A stretch of DNA of 64,000 nt from Psychrobacter sp. Choline-02u-9 (GCF_002836505.1 NZ_PJBF01000042.1:62001-126000); one strand, 5' to 3'. Numbered from the stretch's first letter, positions 8,717 to 18,260 are shown. Notes: generated by a model not told the origin, from the letters alone. A program made the numbers and translations.

Positions 8717-10675
8717 TTAATAACCAACCACTGCCGCATCGACAATACGTGGATCAGACGATCCATAAACACCGTTTGGTGTGAGCATGATCGATTGTGT
8801 AGATCCCATTGCAGATTTTGGACTGACCGTATGACCCATTGATTCGAGCTTTTTCACTGTGTCGATATTCAGTGCTTTTTCTACTCGAATTTCATCAGGT
8901 AACCATTGATCGTGGATACGCGGCGCATGCGTTGCTTCAGCGATATTCATATCATGGTCGATGACGTTGGATATAATCTGAGTGACAGTCGTGATGATAC
9001 GGCTACCACCTGGGCTACCAGTAACGATGTAAGGTTTGCTGTCTTTGAATACGAGTGTCGGACTCATAGAAGACAGTGGACGCTTATTGGCTTCCACAGC
9101 ATTAGCGTCGCCACCAAGTAAACCGTAGCCATTTGGTACGCCAGGTTTGGCAGAAAAATCATCCATTTCATTATTGAGCAAAATGCCTGTACCGTCCGCA
9201 ACGAGACCAGTACCATAAGAGAAATTCAACGTATAAGTATTGGCTATCGCATTACCGTCTTTATCAACGATAGAGAAGTGTGTGGTCTGATCACTCTCAT
9301 AGGGCAGAGGATTGTTCGCTTTGATAGTCGCTGCTGGCGTGGCTTTATTGGGATCAATCAACGTACGCAGTTTGTCTGCATAGGCTTGTGAGGTTAAGCC
9401 GCTGGCAGGTACATCGATAAAGTCGGCATCTCCCAGATACTCAGCTCGATCTGCATACGCTAACTGCATTGCTTCTGCCATTAAGTGAATAGTCTGTGCG
9501 CTGTTTTGTCCGTAGTCTTTGAGCGGATAGCCTTCTAATATATTCAAAATCTGCACGATGTGAATACCACCAGAGGAGGGCGGCGGCATAGAAACAATCT
9601 CATAGCCACGGTAGTCGCCTTTGACAGGTTCGCGAGCAATGGCTTGATAATTGGCCAAATCTTGCAGGCTCATGCTACCGCCTGCTTCGTTGACTGCTTT
9701 GACCAGTTTTTGAGCGGTCTCACCCTTATAAAACCCATCGGTACCCTGTACCGCAATCCGCTTTAACGAACGCGCAAGCTCAGGCTGCTTTAAACGTTCA
9801 CCTGGCTGATAAGCGCTGCCATCAGGCTTAAAAAACACTTTTTTAGTACTTGGCCATTTCTGTAAGCGATCACTCAACGCCGTGAGTGACTCGGACAAGC
9901 CAGCGGTGACTTCTATACCGTTTTCAGCCAGTGCTATCGCTGGTGCCATAACTTGCTCGCGGCTCATCGTACCATGCTCTTCTAGCGCTTTTAGTAGTCC
10001 TGCTACTGTCCCTGGCACGCCAACGGCCAAGCCATGATAGCGAGATAAGTCGCTGACAGCATTGCCTTCTTTATCAAGGTACATATCGCGTGAGGCGCTA
10101 CTTGGTGCTTTTTCACGGTAATCAAGCGCCACCGTTTTGCCTTGTTTGGCATCATAAATCATCATAAAACCACCACCACCGATATTACCTGCGCGCGGCA
10201 AGGTTACTGCTAGGGCAAAACCCACTGCAACGCCAGCATCTACCGCATTACCGCCGTCCTTTAGAATCTGTAAACCAATGTCAGAGGCAAGCGCTTCTTG
10301 GGTAGCGACCATGCCGTTCTTTGCCCAAACTGGATGATGAATGGCGTCTTCAGAATAGATGGCTTGGTCACTATTAGCATTGTTAGCATTGTTCGATTCG
10401 GTGCTAAGTGTATTGGTCTTTGCTCGCGTGATGCGCTTGGTTTCAGAGAGTACCGTTGGACTATCAGCCATGATGGCCAAGTTTATAGCACTGGTATTGA
10501 TTGATGTATTGTTGACCGTGGCGTTACTTGTTGAGTTCGTTGGCTCTACAGCCTGTGTGGATATAGATAGCAGTAGCGTACTTGTAATGAGCACGACGCT
10601 AGATTTGAGTAAGGTATTAATTTTTGGTTTACGTTGCTGAGCGGTTCGATGGTGGCGAGATAATAACTGTGACAT
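8717..10675 (-). CDS. ggt: Gamma-glutamyltransferase
   Basis: A periplasmic N-terminal-nucleophile hydrolase that cleaves gamma-glutamyl bonds of glutathione and related peptides. The 652-residue precursor has a hydrophobic segment around residues 27-42 (VVLITSTLLLSISTQA) as signal peptide, then about 60 low-complexity S/T/N residues before the conserved body. The self-cleavage site lies in SDQTTHFSIVD near residue 465, whose first T of THFS is the family's catalytic Thr. Substrate-binding GGS and PSSGG elements are present (PPPSSGGIHIVQIL; TGSPGGSRIITTV). A good AAGGAC ribosome binding site precedes the ATG. It is monocistronic with its own terminator. The long pre-domain linker is unusual for GGT. 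Confidence 0.94.
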   Translation of the reverse strand: MSQLLSRHHRTAQQRKPKINTLLKSSVVLITSTLLLSISTQAVEPTNSTSNATVNNTSINTSAINLAIMADSPTVLSETKRITRAKTNTLSTESNNANNANSDQAIYSEDAIHHPVWAKNGMVATQEALASDIGLQILKDGGNAVDAGVAVGFALAVTLPRAGNIGGGGFMMIYDAKQGKTVALDYREKAPSSASRDMYLDKEGNAVSDLSRYHGLAVGVPGTVAGLLKALEEHGTMSREQVMAPAIALAENGIEVTAGLSESLTALSDRLQKWPSTKKVFFKPDGSAYQPGERLKQPELARSLKRIAVQGTDGFYKGETAQKLVKAVNEAGGSMSLQDLANYQAIAREPVKGDYRGYEIVSMPPPSSGGIHIVQILNILEGYPLKDYGQNSAQTIHLMAEAMQLAYADRAEYLGDADFIDVPASGLTSQAYADKLRTLIDPNKATPAATIKANNPLPYESDQTTHFSIVDKDGNAIANTYTLNFSYGTGLVADGTGILLNNEMDDFSAKPGVPNGYGLLGGDANAVEANKRPLSSMSPTLVFKDSKPYIVTGSPGGSRIITTVTQIISNVIDHDMNIAEATHAPRIHDQWLPDEIRVEKALNIDTVKKLESMGHTVSPKSAMGSTQSIMLTPNGVYGSSDPRIVDAAVVGY

Positions 10676-11014
10676 CGCAAAGTCCTTTTTACGCGAGTGG
10701 AGAGAATAGAGTTAGGAAATAGATAAGCCTAAATAGTAACGAAAATATGAAATAGTAGAAAGTTGTTTATTATCTTTTGTGGTGTACGCTTTTATAGCGT
10801 TCAGCTGTATCAGCTGTATTTCAAATAAATGAAGCTAATTTTCAAGTAAATGAAGCTAATGATAAGACAGCTGTTATGCAGAGAAAATTATTTATCAATG
10901 AAGAAATTCTTTAAAAATATTCGCTAATATTACTAAATTGTAACGTCTTGTGATATAAATAACGGTACCACTGTACACTCATTATCGACTGTCTATTCAT
11001 ACAAAGAGATTACT
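10676..11014. other. Divergent AT-rich intergenic region between ggt and lipoprotein genes
   Basis: This 339-bp region must hold the divergent promoters of ggt and the first acidic lipoprotein. It contains tandem short repeats at 10802-10861. I see no ORF and no convincing operator of known type. Confidence 0.6.
10802..10861. repeat. Two adjoining tandem duplications (2 x 9 bp, then 2 x 21 bp)
   Basis: CAGCTGTAT is repeated twice (10802-10819). It is followed by two copies of a 21-bp unit (10820-10840 and 10841-10861) that differ only at the sixth and last base. They lie about 150 bases upstream of the lipoprotein start and 130 upstream of ggt. They may be slippage products or spaced regulator sites. 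Confidence 0.7.
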
Positions 11015-13201
11015 ATGTCATCACACCATATTAATAACCGCAATCGACAGCGCTACTCTGAGACTGCGCCCACTTATTTATCTAGCACTGATCATAAAAA
11101 CTATAATGGTAAAAATAACAATGGTCATCTATATCCAACCAGTAAATTGACTTCTATCGCACTGCTAGTTGGTAGTGCTTCACTTGTACTCGCAGGTTGC
11201 CAATCAACTCCAGCCAGCTCAGCTTCCAATCTGTCGTCGAATAGCAGCGTCTCTAGTACCATGATGGACTTTAGTATCGCAGATGCCGCGCAGAGCCAAC
11301 GTCAGGGTCAAGCCTTTACTGCTAGTCAAAATGCTCAGGCCGCGCGTTATGAGCAGCTGTTTGATCAAGAGAAGTATCCAAGCACCGAAAACCAAGCCAA
11401 ATCACACTTGCTAGCAGCCATTCGTCAGCACTTGGCGACCGAGCATGTCGCAGTCGCCACAGCCAACTATCGCTCAGCACCATTCATTGACCCAGATAGT
11501 ATCGATGCAGGATCTAGTAGCTTGCTTAGAACGATCATAGAAACCTATGCGTATCAGCCTGAGGGTATGTATGATAGTAGCGATGATGAGGCGCAAGCTG
11601 AGGCTAGAGCAGAATTAGCAGCGGTAGGTGTAGAGTCGAATAAATGCAATGAAAACGAAGATGATGACGCTTATAAAGTCTGTGTGGTAGAGGGTATTAA
11701 CTACGATTATGATGATGCGAAAGATTCGATAGAGTCCGACTATCCTAGTGACTATGATAAGTCTAGAGCAGAAGCTGAAGCAGAGAGAAGAGCCATTGCT
11801 GCTATATTGGCGGAAGCAGGGGAGAATGAGCCGACGATCAGTGATGCTAGCAGCGATAACGATTATGCTTACGATACAGCAGATGACTATAGTAGCGATG
11901 ATTACAGTAGTGAGGACTATGATAATTATGATGAATACAGTAGCGGTACTGAAGGTAGGCTCTCAGGGATGTCAGGGTTAAGTCCCAAGTCAATGGCTGC
12001 AAAATATGAAGCCATGCAAATGGCAAAACAGCAAGCTAAGACAGAGACGGTAAATCGTGGCAGCCTACCAATGTCATCTACAGGCATGATTGGCAATATA
12101 CTTGATATGTTCCACCGCACTCCTGAGCAAATAGCTGCATCCAATGCTTATCAGTATGAGCATTTAACGTTTAATAGCGTCAGTCAATACCGTCCCAAGC
12201 AGCGCCAACTACAAAGTGTCTATAGCTACGACTACGCCACACCAACGATTAGCTCATCGATACAGATACCGTTAGCATTTGATTTTAATAATAGCAGTGT
12301 CGTAGTAGATCCATCGGCCATTATGCCGATTGTTGCACTTGTTAACCCTGAGAATACGCCATTGCCAGCACAGATGACCTCGCACACGGTGAGCTTTGGT
12401 TTGCCTGAAAGTGTCACGGCACAGTTGCCACCAGCGGTGCTCTACGATGCGGTGCTCAATGCGATACAGAGCAGCATGGCTGAGCTGGCGCCTGAGCATT
12501 TTAGCGCAGTCGATATCAGTGGTGATGCGTTTGCCAAAGAAGTCGGTGCGACTCGCGCCGTAAAAGTCTATTTCGGTAGTCAGCAAAGCGGTGAGATGAT
12601 CGGTAAGACCCTTAAATATGTAACGAAATCACTGCAAGAATACGTAGATGCCAATCCAGATAAATATCCTGATGGTGCCGCACTAAAGACAGCACTTGCT
12701 AAAGTGCAGTTATACAATAAAGGCTATCAAAGCGCGGATGTCGGTTCGCTATTGCAGCTGATCGAAGCTATCGGTCCTATCTCGTTTAATCAAATCAACT
12801 ACTATTACTTAGACAGCTCAGATCGACTGCTGGCCAAGCAGCAACGTGTCAATATCGGTGGTGATTTGATGGGGTCGACCACAACCATGCTAAACCAAGT
12901 GCGTTACGATAAAGCCAGCTTCAACCGTCATGCCTTGACACCATTGCTTACAGAGTCTTTTGGTCCAGACGCTATGCCTCCTATCGATGGCAATGCATGG
13001 ATAGCTACGCAGCGCGAGAAAAAAGACAGATTACAAACGGCCCGCTATGCACGCTACGACTATCAAGATAGCGGTAACGAGGGTGCTTATAGCAGTAATG
13101 AATATGGCACTGATGAGTATGGTAACGATAACGACAATGGCACAGACGCTGTCGATGAGAGCCGAGTTGACGATGCTCAAGATGATATGAATGAAAAATA
13201 G
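11015..13201 (+). CDS. Acidic low-complexity lipoprotein of unknown function
   Basis: A 728-residue protein that I do not recognise. A hydrophobic segment at residues 46-60 ends in the lipobox VLAGC (Cys62), preceded by an unusually long polar N-terminus of about 45 residues. Residues about 180-320 are extremely rich in D, E, Y and S (DDYSSDDYSSEDYDNYDEY), suggesting a disordered, negatively charged, possibly cation-binding surface segment. The C-terminal half looks folded, with alternating beta-like stretches, and ends in a second acidic tail. It is followed after 55 bases by a second lipoprotein with the same CQST start of the mature chain, so the pair is probably an operon acting together in the envelope. 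Confidence 0.75.
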   Translation: MSSHHINNRNRQRYSETAPTYLSSTDHKNYNGKNNNGHLYPTSKLTSIALLVGSASLVLAGCQSTPASSASNLSSNSSVSSTMMDFSIADAAQSQRQGQAFTASQNAQAARYEQLFDQEKYPSTENQAKSHLLAAIRQHLATEHVAVATANYRSAPFIDPDSIDAGSSSLLRTIIETYAYQPEGMYDSSDDEAQAEARAELAAVGVESNKCNENEDDDAYKVCVVEGINYDYDDAKDSIESDYPSDYDKSRAEAEAERRAIAAILAEAGENEPTISDASSDNDYAYDTADDYSSDDYSSEDYDNYDEYSSGTEGRLSGMSGLSPKSMAAKYEAMQMAKQQAKTETVNRGSLPMSSTGMIGNILDMFHRTPEQIAASNAYQYEHLTFNSVSQYRPKQRQLQSVYSYDYATPTISSSIQIPLAFDFNNSSVVVDPSAIMPIVALVNPENTPLPAQMTSHTVSFGLPESVTAQLPPAVLYDAVLNAIQSSMAELAPEHFSAVDISGDAFAKEVGATRAVKVYFGSQQSGEMIGKTLKYVTKSLQEYVDANPDKYPDGAALKTALAKVQLYNKGYQSADVGSLLQLIEAIGPISFNQINYYYLDSSDRLLAKQQRVNIGGDLMGSTTTMLNQVRYDKASFNRHALTPLLTESFGPDAMPPIDGNAWIATQREKKDRLQTARYARYDYQDSGNEGAYSSNEYGTDEYGNDNDNGTDAVDESRVDDAQDDMNEK

Positions 13202-13256
13202 AAATCAAATGACATCATCGCATTGCATTTACGCTCATATCTATTAAGGATAAAAA

Positions 13257-14873
13257 ATGAAAATAGTACATCACACCATTGCACAACGTCTGCCATGTAA
13301 GACTAAAAACAATCTGTTAGTCACCAGCGCATTTTTGACAGGGGCACTGTTGATAACAGGTTGCCAGTCTACCAGTTTGGGCCAGTCCAACACGGCGGCT
13401 GTAAAACAAGCACCTAGCATTGCCAAAAAGACACTAGAAACAGCACTACAAAAACAGCGTCGTCAGTCATTTAGCTATCATAGCAATCTTGAAATTGGCA
13501 ATAACCAACAATTTACAGATGCAGATGCAGATGCAGATGCCGATGCCGATACTAATACTGGTACGGAGAAAATGGCAGCATCAGTCTATGTAGACGAACA
13601 TTGCGAAGAGGCACATGACCAAGCGTATGCCGCTCTAATTCTGCAAGCCGAACAGCAAAACAAAGATGTCTTAGCGGTGGATTACGATACTAAGCGTGAC
13701 AGCATAAGGCAGTCGTATTTTGAGTGCGTAGATGCCTATCATGCATGGGATGACCATCAATACGATAGCGATGTAAAAGTAGTACCAGATTATCAAGCGC
13801 TATTTGATAATTATGAAGATAAACAAAGACCGTTAGATAGGAAGAAAGCACAGTTATTAGATGAGTACCTACTGAAGCCGCTCTCTATCGACTCTCAAGG
13901 GATCTATCAACCGATGGCAGGCAAGGCTACGATGCTCGCTAGTGCGCAATACCAAGCACGTAATCATCACAGCAGTATCAACCAGCCTATTTATATGGAT
14001 TTTAAAAACGGTGATATTTACCTATGGGCAGATAATTTTGCGATTCTAAACTCAGAATTGTTGGACGATAAACTCGGTACAAAATGGCAAAACAAGTGGT
14101 TAAAAATAGCTATTGATGATGGTACATTGCCTAAAGGATTTGGTGGTGAAGTCATCAAAAGCCACTTTGCAGCGTTAGATGCGACTTATGATGCGGCTCC
14201 TGTCAGCCAGTTTAATTATGTTGCCCCTAACTCACTTGCTTCAATATCGCCAAAACTGCCTGCGCACCAGTTATCGGCTATGCTACCAAGCGATCAAATC
14301 ATTCGCCGAGTACAAAGCTTTGGGGATTATCAAGCGTCGCAACAGAAATATATGCAGATTTTCTACGATCGGATCAGTGAAAAATACCCAGAGTTGGTAC
14401 AAGAACCCGAACCGATGACAGCGTTTGAGTCGATTCAAAATCCAAAGGCATTTACCAGTAAGTCTATTGTACAAAAAATACTGGCTATGATAGAAGATCA
14501 AATGAATGAGGAAGCCACGACAGGTGAGGCCGTTGCCAATACAGAAGTACAGGAACTGTACGGGTTTGATAAAAGTGGTCAACTCAAATGGGAGCACTTA
14601 CGTCGTCAGTTGGACAATACTAGCGAAGCGAATAGTAATAAGGGCATGAGGATAGATGTGTTGCAGCAGTATTCTGCTATCAGCACTAAGGACTTGGCGT
14701 TTCCTAACTTACCAAGTAATGTGCAGATGCCGAACGCTAGCAATAGCATTGATTTACGAAAGTATGCTCCAGAGCTGCTGCAATACTACCAAGATGGTAA
14801 TGGCACGGCAGTAGGTAAGATGGTCTTTAACATGTTGCCGATGGTCAGAGAGCGTATTGGTTCGGTTGAGTAA
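13257..14873 (+). CDS. Second lipoprotein of unknown function, paired with the preceding one
   Basis: A 538-residue predicted lipoprotein with signal residues 20-35 and lipobox ITGC (Cys36). The ATG follows a good TAAGGA box. A short Asp-Ala tandem (DADADADADAD, about residues 88-98) is encoded by a GATGCA-type microsatellite. Two conserved-looking cysteines (in EHCEEAHDQ and SYFECVDAYHAW) sit in a helical region, where the CxxxH/H spacing may be chance. The rest is mixed alpha/beta without a family that I can name. Shared mature start (CQST), size class and spacing suggest it is a paralogue or partner of the upstream lipoprotein. It ends at a strong bidirectional terminator. Confidence 0.75.
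   Translation: MKIVHHTIAQRLPCKTKNNLLVTSAFLTGALLITGCQSTSLGQSNTAAVKQAPSIAKKTLETALQKQRRQSFSYHSNLEIGNNQQFTDADADADADADTNTGTEKMAASVYVDEHCEEAHDQAYAALILQAEQQNKDVLAVDYDTKRDSIRQSYFECVDAYHAWDDHQYDSDVKVVPDYQALFDNYEDKQRPLDRKKAQLLDEYLLKPLSIDSQGIYQPMAGKATMLASAQYQARNHHSSINQPIYMDFKNGDIYLWADNFAILNSELLDDKLGTKWQNKWLKIAIDDGTLPKGFGGEVIKSHFAALDATYDAAPVSQFNYVAPNSLASISPKLPAHQLSAMLPSDQIIRRVQSFGDYQASQQKYMQIFYDRISEKYPELVQEPEPMTAFESIQNPKAFTSKSIVQKILAMIEDQMNEEATTGEAVANTEVQELYGFDKSGQLKWEHLRRQLDNTSEANSNKGMRIDVLQQYSAISTKDLAFPNLPSNVQMPNASNSIDLRKYAPELLQYYQDGNGTAVGKMVFNMLPMVRERIGSVE
13518..13554 (+). repeat. GATGCA/GATGCC coding microsatellite
   Basis: Six tandem 6-bp units of GATGCA or GATGCC encode the Asp-Ala run in the second lipoprotein. 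The unit length is a multiple of three, so copy-number change would alter length but not frame. Confidence 0.8.
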
Positions 14874-14938
14874 CTTATTAGAGTATTAATGAGTAAATAG
14901 AAAGCATTATTAGTTTTTGAACAGGATAATTTTGCACT

Positions 14939-14974
14939 AAAAAAAGCGCACCTATTAACGGCGCGCTTTTTTAG
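14939..14974. terminator. Bidirectional intrinsic terminator
   Basis: A run of A, then AGCGC, pairs with GCGCT followed by a run of T (arms 14940-14949 and 14963-14972). It separates the convergent lipoprotein operon and the LTXXQ protein gene and works for either direction. Confidence 0.8.
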
Positions 14975-15022
14975 TTTATACGTATACAGCTGGGTAAAAT
15001 AACACTTTTCCGGAGTGGTTTA

Positions 15023-15547
15023 TTACATACCTTGCTGTGCACGATCACCACGTTGCTCACGATGGTCTGGACCACGACGGCCTTCGTCGTCACCTTTTCT
15101 ATCTTCTTTCATTTGTGCAAGTTTTGCACGTTGCTCAGCAGTCAACACTTGAGCGATGGCGTGTTGTGTTTGTACACGTTCGATAAAGCGTTGCTTTTCT
15201 TTTGCCGCACGTTGATCAGCCAGACGGTTCAAAGCAGCAGTATTCAAAGTGCTGGCATTGGTCAGTGCTTGTATTTGCTGATCCATTTGCGCGCGTTCTG
15301 CTTGATGTTCTGCACGGTCAGCAGTGCGATCGCCACGTTTGTTTTGCATGATGGCTTTGATTTGCGCTTGCTGTGTCGCTGTTAGATCCAGTTTTGACAT
15401 TGGGCCTCTCATCGCACCATCTTTGTGGTTCTTTTGCATTTGTGCAGTTGGCGTTGTATCAGTGGTTGCGTTAACGCTGGTGCAAGCCGTTACTGTAAAT
15501 ATGCTAGACGCTGCTAATACTGAGCCTAATAGTAATTTTTTCATCAT
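15023..15547 (-). CDS. Spy/CpxP-like LTXXQ-motif envelope protein
   Basis: A 174-residue exported protein of the Spy/CpxP family, periplasmic chaperone or sensor-modulator proteins induced by envelope stress. Both family signatures are visible: LTATQQAQIKAIM and LTAEQRAKLAQMK. Between them is a long charged helical region consistent with the cradle-shaped dimer. The signal ends in VTAC (Cys22), so it may be a lipoprotein, whereas E. coli CpxP and Spy are soluble. The tail is rich in G, R, D and E. It is divergent from a CpxR-like regulator and CpxA-like kinase, the same arrangement as cpxP next to cpxRA in E. coli, so it is the likely accessory target of that system. Start is ATG-ATG after AAGGAT. 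Confidence 0.82.
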   Translation of the reverse strand: MMKKLLLGSVLAASSIFTVTACTSVNATTDTTPTAQMQKNHKDGAMRGPMSKLDLTATQQAQIKAIMQNKRGDRTADRAEHQAERAQMDQQIQALTNASTLNTAALNRLADQRAAKEKQRFIERVQTQHAIAQVLTAEQRAKLAQMKEDRKGDDEGRRGPDHREQRGDRAQQGM

Positions 15548-15921
15548 AATATCCTTGATTACATTGAGTTTGATTTCATAAGCACTAAATTTTTATCTTG
15601 CAAGTACCATCTGTTGAACGTTATCGCTCGTTATGGTCAGCCATCTTAGAAATGCAATACTTGCTGTTGATAGGAGTATATTACGACAGTTAAAGGTTAC
15701 GAACATTTATGAAGTATTAAGAAAGGTAACGTTTCTGGTGAATTGGCAAGTGCTTGCCTGATAATATGGTTAACTACAGTCTACCGACAATAAAAATGCC
15801 ACGGCGGCAATTTCGCTAACCATATCACAATGACACTTGTACGCGGATTTATTGCGTCATGATTACTATAGAGTGATTGGATTGAGTAAATAGAGATAAA
15901 TAAAAATTAAAGGAGAGAAGC
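15548..15921. promoter_or_regulatory. Divergent regulatory region between the LTXXQ gene and the CpxRA-like operon
   Basis: This 374-bp region contains two direct 9-mers, AAAGGTTAC (15692-15700) and AAAGGTAAC (15722-15730), spaced exactly 30 bp, and a large cruciform-type structure at 15764-15825. Both could be sites for the adjacent response regulator. They do not match the E. coli CpxR consensus (two GTAAA spaced 5 bp) well, so this is inference from position. Confidence 0.4.
15764..15825. repeat. Nested inverted repeats upstream of the cpxR-like gene
   Basis: The outer arms ATATGGTTA (15764-15772) and TAACCATAT (15817-15825) are perfect. They enclose an inner TGCC/GGCA hairpin (15797-15800, 15806-15809). 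No T-run follows, so a protein-binding or transcript-leader role is likelier than termination. Confidence 0.5.
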
Positions 15922-16608
15922 ATGCCAAATATCCTGATAGGCGATGACGACGAAGAGTTGACTCAGTTATTGCAAGAGTACTTGGACAATCATGGCATTC
16001 GCTGTGACTGCGTGCATGATGGTGCAGCAGTCATACAACGACTCAAGGCAGTAGCACACGAAGATACGGTTTATGATTTACTCGTACTCGATATTATGAT
16101 GCCAAAATTAGATGGATTAAGTGTCTTGCGCCAATTACCAAATATTATTGATATTCCTGTCATTATGTTAACGGCGAAAGGGGAGGAGATTGATCGTATT
16201 ATTGGTCTAGAGCTTGGTGCCGATGACTATATCACCAAACCTTGTAACCCTCGAGAGCTGCTGGCTCGTATCAATGCAGTGATTAAACGTACCAATACGA
16301 CCGCATCAGAGCATACTCCGTTGCCAGAGAGTCGTTTGCATCTCGATCAAAACCAACGCGCCTGTCAGATAGATGGGGTAACGCTACAAGTCACTGGTAC
16401 AGAGTTTGATCTGCTCGTGGCTCTGCTCAAGCAAAAAGGGGAGGTGGTGAGTAAAGCATGGCTGTCAGAAAATGTCCTGCAACGCGAATTGCAGCCCTTC
16501 GACCGTAGTCTCGATGTACATGTATCTCGCTTACGCAAAAAACTTCAACCTTTCCACGATGAACCAATAAAAGCGGTGCGTGGCAAAGGTTATCAACTGG
16601 TGCTGTAA
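15922..16608 (+). CDS. CpxR-like OmpR-family response regulator
   Basis: A 228-residue cytosolic transcription factor. The receiver domain (about 1-115) has the acidic pocket DDD at 9-11, the phospho-acceptor Asp in LLVLDIMMPK (residue 56), conserved Thr in VIMLTAKG, and Lys in DDYITKP. The winged-helix Trans_reg_C domain occupies the C-terminal 100 residues, with the family's DVHVSRLRKKL recognition helix. The IGLELGADDY and IMMPK segments resemble CpxR more than other OmpR members. A strong AAAGGAG ribosome binding site precedes it. Its stop overlaps the kinase ATG (TAATG), so the pair is translationally coupled. Confidence 0.85.
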   Translation: MPNILIGDDDEELTQLLQEYLDNHGIRCDCVHDGAAVIQRLKAVAHEDTVYDLLVLDIMMPKLDGLSVLRQLPNIIDIPVIMLTAKGEEIDRIIGLELGADDYITKPCNPRELLARINAVIKRTNTTASEHTPLPESRLHLDQNQRACQIDGVTLQVTGTEFDLLVALLKQKGEVVSKAWLSENVLQRELQPFDRSLDVHVSRLRKKLQPFHDEPIKAVRGKGYQLVL

Positions 16609-18260
16609 TGACGGACATATCGATGAAAGCTTCTGAGCAGACCCTCAAAAAAGCACCTAAGTTTAAGGTGCGCATTACCTTGTTTTGGCGTCTGTTTCTG
16701 AGCTTATTACTGACGATTTTAATCACCTCTGTATTGTCTATCGTGGTAGAGCGCTGGCTGGCTGAAAAAGAGCTGACCTCTCGTATGGACGTACAAATCG
16801 ATAGTCTATTGATAAAGCGTGAAGAGATGGTCGCGGCGCTACGGGCTGGTGATGTAGACTCTGTCAGGCAGATGTATCGTCAAGACCGACAGCTGATGAA
16901 TCAAATCAGAGTCTATGATGAGCAGGGCGCTATTGTATTCCCGCGTTACCGTGACCAAGACGATCGTGCGCAAGGACAGTTGCAAAGTGGTCGGCGGCTA
17001 ATGGATCGTGCGATACAACCGTTGCAGCAAATACCACCTAGGCCACCTAGAGTAGAGAATAGCGTTTATGGTCTAGAAGGTCGCAATGCTGACAATAGAC
17101 TTCGTGAACACGACAATGAAATACCGAAAATTGAGCCGTCTTTTTGGCAAAAATTCCTAAAGTCAAGAACAGCAAGTAGTGCAGCAGTAGCTGATATCGA
17201 TACTCGTCCTGAACTGGCTGATATGTCTGTTGAATTACCTGATGGTCAGTCAATTATCATACAGTTGCGTCCGCACCTACGTTTTTCGGACGTAGTTGAG
17301 CTACAGCACGGTAATTTTCCAATACGTTTGCTATTGATCGTTATCTTTAGTGTATTGGTCTGCATATGGCTCAGTCGTACGCTAACTCAGCGGATTGGCC
17401 GTGTACAAAATACCGTACACCGTATGATCGATGGTAATTATCAAGCCAACCCAGAACTGTCCAAGATGGGCGATGATGAGTTGGGGCTACTTGCCAAAGA
17501 CGTTGCCCATCTCTCGACCAGACTGGTTGACAGTGAGCTGGCACGTAAGCAAATGCTCAGTGATATCTCACATGAGCTGCGTTCGCCACTTGCTCGTCTG
17601 GATGTAGCGACTGAGCTGACTCGAGACTTTGCGCCCAATGCCAATCGTTATCTGGACCGTATCGATAAAGAATCTACACGAATGAATGAGCTAATTGAGC
17701 AAATCATTCATATTCAGTCTCTACAAATGCAGCAATATACCGTCGATAATTTGGAGAGTGAGGCAGTCGATATATCCGACACTATTAGTAATATCGGAGA
17801 GGATGTCTGCTTTGAATTTCAACATAAAGACGTGCATTGGCAATGGCAACCGCATGAAGCCTCAGCGCTAGATAGTTTGGAAGGATTTTGGACAGTTCAA
17901 GGTAATGCAGAGCAGTTGTATAGTGCACTTGAAAATGTCATTCGCAATGCTTTTATGCACACGGCAGCGGGTTCGACAGTGATTGCGGAAATCAAAGCAA
18001 TACAAATGGACAATAAGGCACCAGCTGTTCAAATTAATATAACAGACGAAGGCGGCGGTGTCGCAGACAAAGACTTAGAACGTATTTTTCATCCCTTTGT
18101 GCGGCTCGATACTGCTCGGCATCGTGACACTGGCGGCTATGGTCTTGGATTGGCTATTGTTCACGCTGTAGTCATGGCTCATAAAGGATATATCAATGCT
18201 CATAATCGGCAAGATGGTATTCAAGGGTTAGTGGTTCAAATAGTGCTACCTAGCAGATAA
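16608..18260 (+). CDS. CpxA-like sensor histidine kinase
   Basis: A 550-residue inner-membrane kinase, partner of the overlapping response regulator gene. One transmembrane helix lies around residues 27-48 and a second around 242-262. They enclose a periplasmic sensor of nearly 200 residues with Arg/Pro-rich stretches. HAMP follows, then HisKA with the phospho-His in SDISHELRSPLARL, and a HATPase_c domain with the N box (ENVIRNAF), G1 (DEGGGV) and G2 (GYGLGLAI). The SDISHELRSPLARL sequence is close to CpxA. The divergent LTXXQ gene supports an envelope-stress role; signal and regulon are unknown. Confidence 0.85.
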   Translation: MTDISMKASEQTLKKAPKFKVRITLFWRLFLSLLLTILITSVLSIVVERWLAEKELTSRMDVQIDSLLIKREEMVAALRAGDVDSVRQMYRQDRQLMNQIRVYDEQGAIVFPRYRDQDDRAQGQLQSGRRLMDRAIQPLQQIPPRPPRVENSVYGLEGRNADNRLREHDNEIPKIEPSFWQKFLKSRTASSAAVADIDTRPELADMSVELPDGQSIIIQLRPHLRFSDVVELQHGNFPIRLLLIVIFSVLVCIWLSRTLTQRIGRVQNTVHRMIDGNYQANPELSKMGDDELGLLAKDVAHLSTRLVDSELARKQMLSDISHELRSPLARLDVATELTRDFAPNANRYLDRIDKESTRMNELIEQIIHIQSLQMQQYTVDNLESEAVDISDTISNIGEDVCFEFQHKDVHWQWQPHEASALDSLEGFWTVQGNAEQLYSALENVIRNAFMHTAAGSTVIAEIKAIQMDNKAPAVQINITDEGGGVADKDLERIFHPFVRLDTARHRDTGGYGLGLAIVHAVVMAHKGYINAHNRQDGIQGLVVQIVLPSR

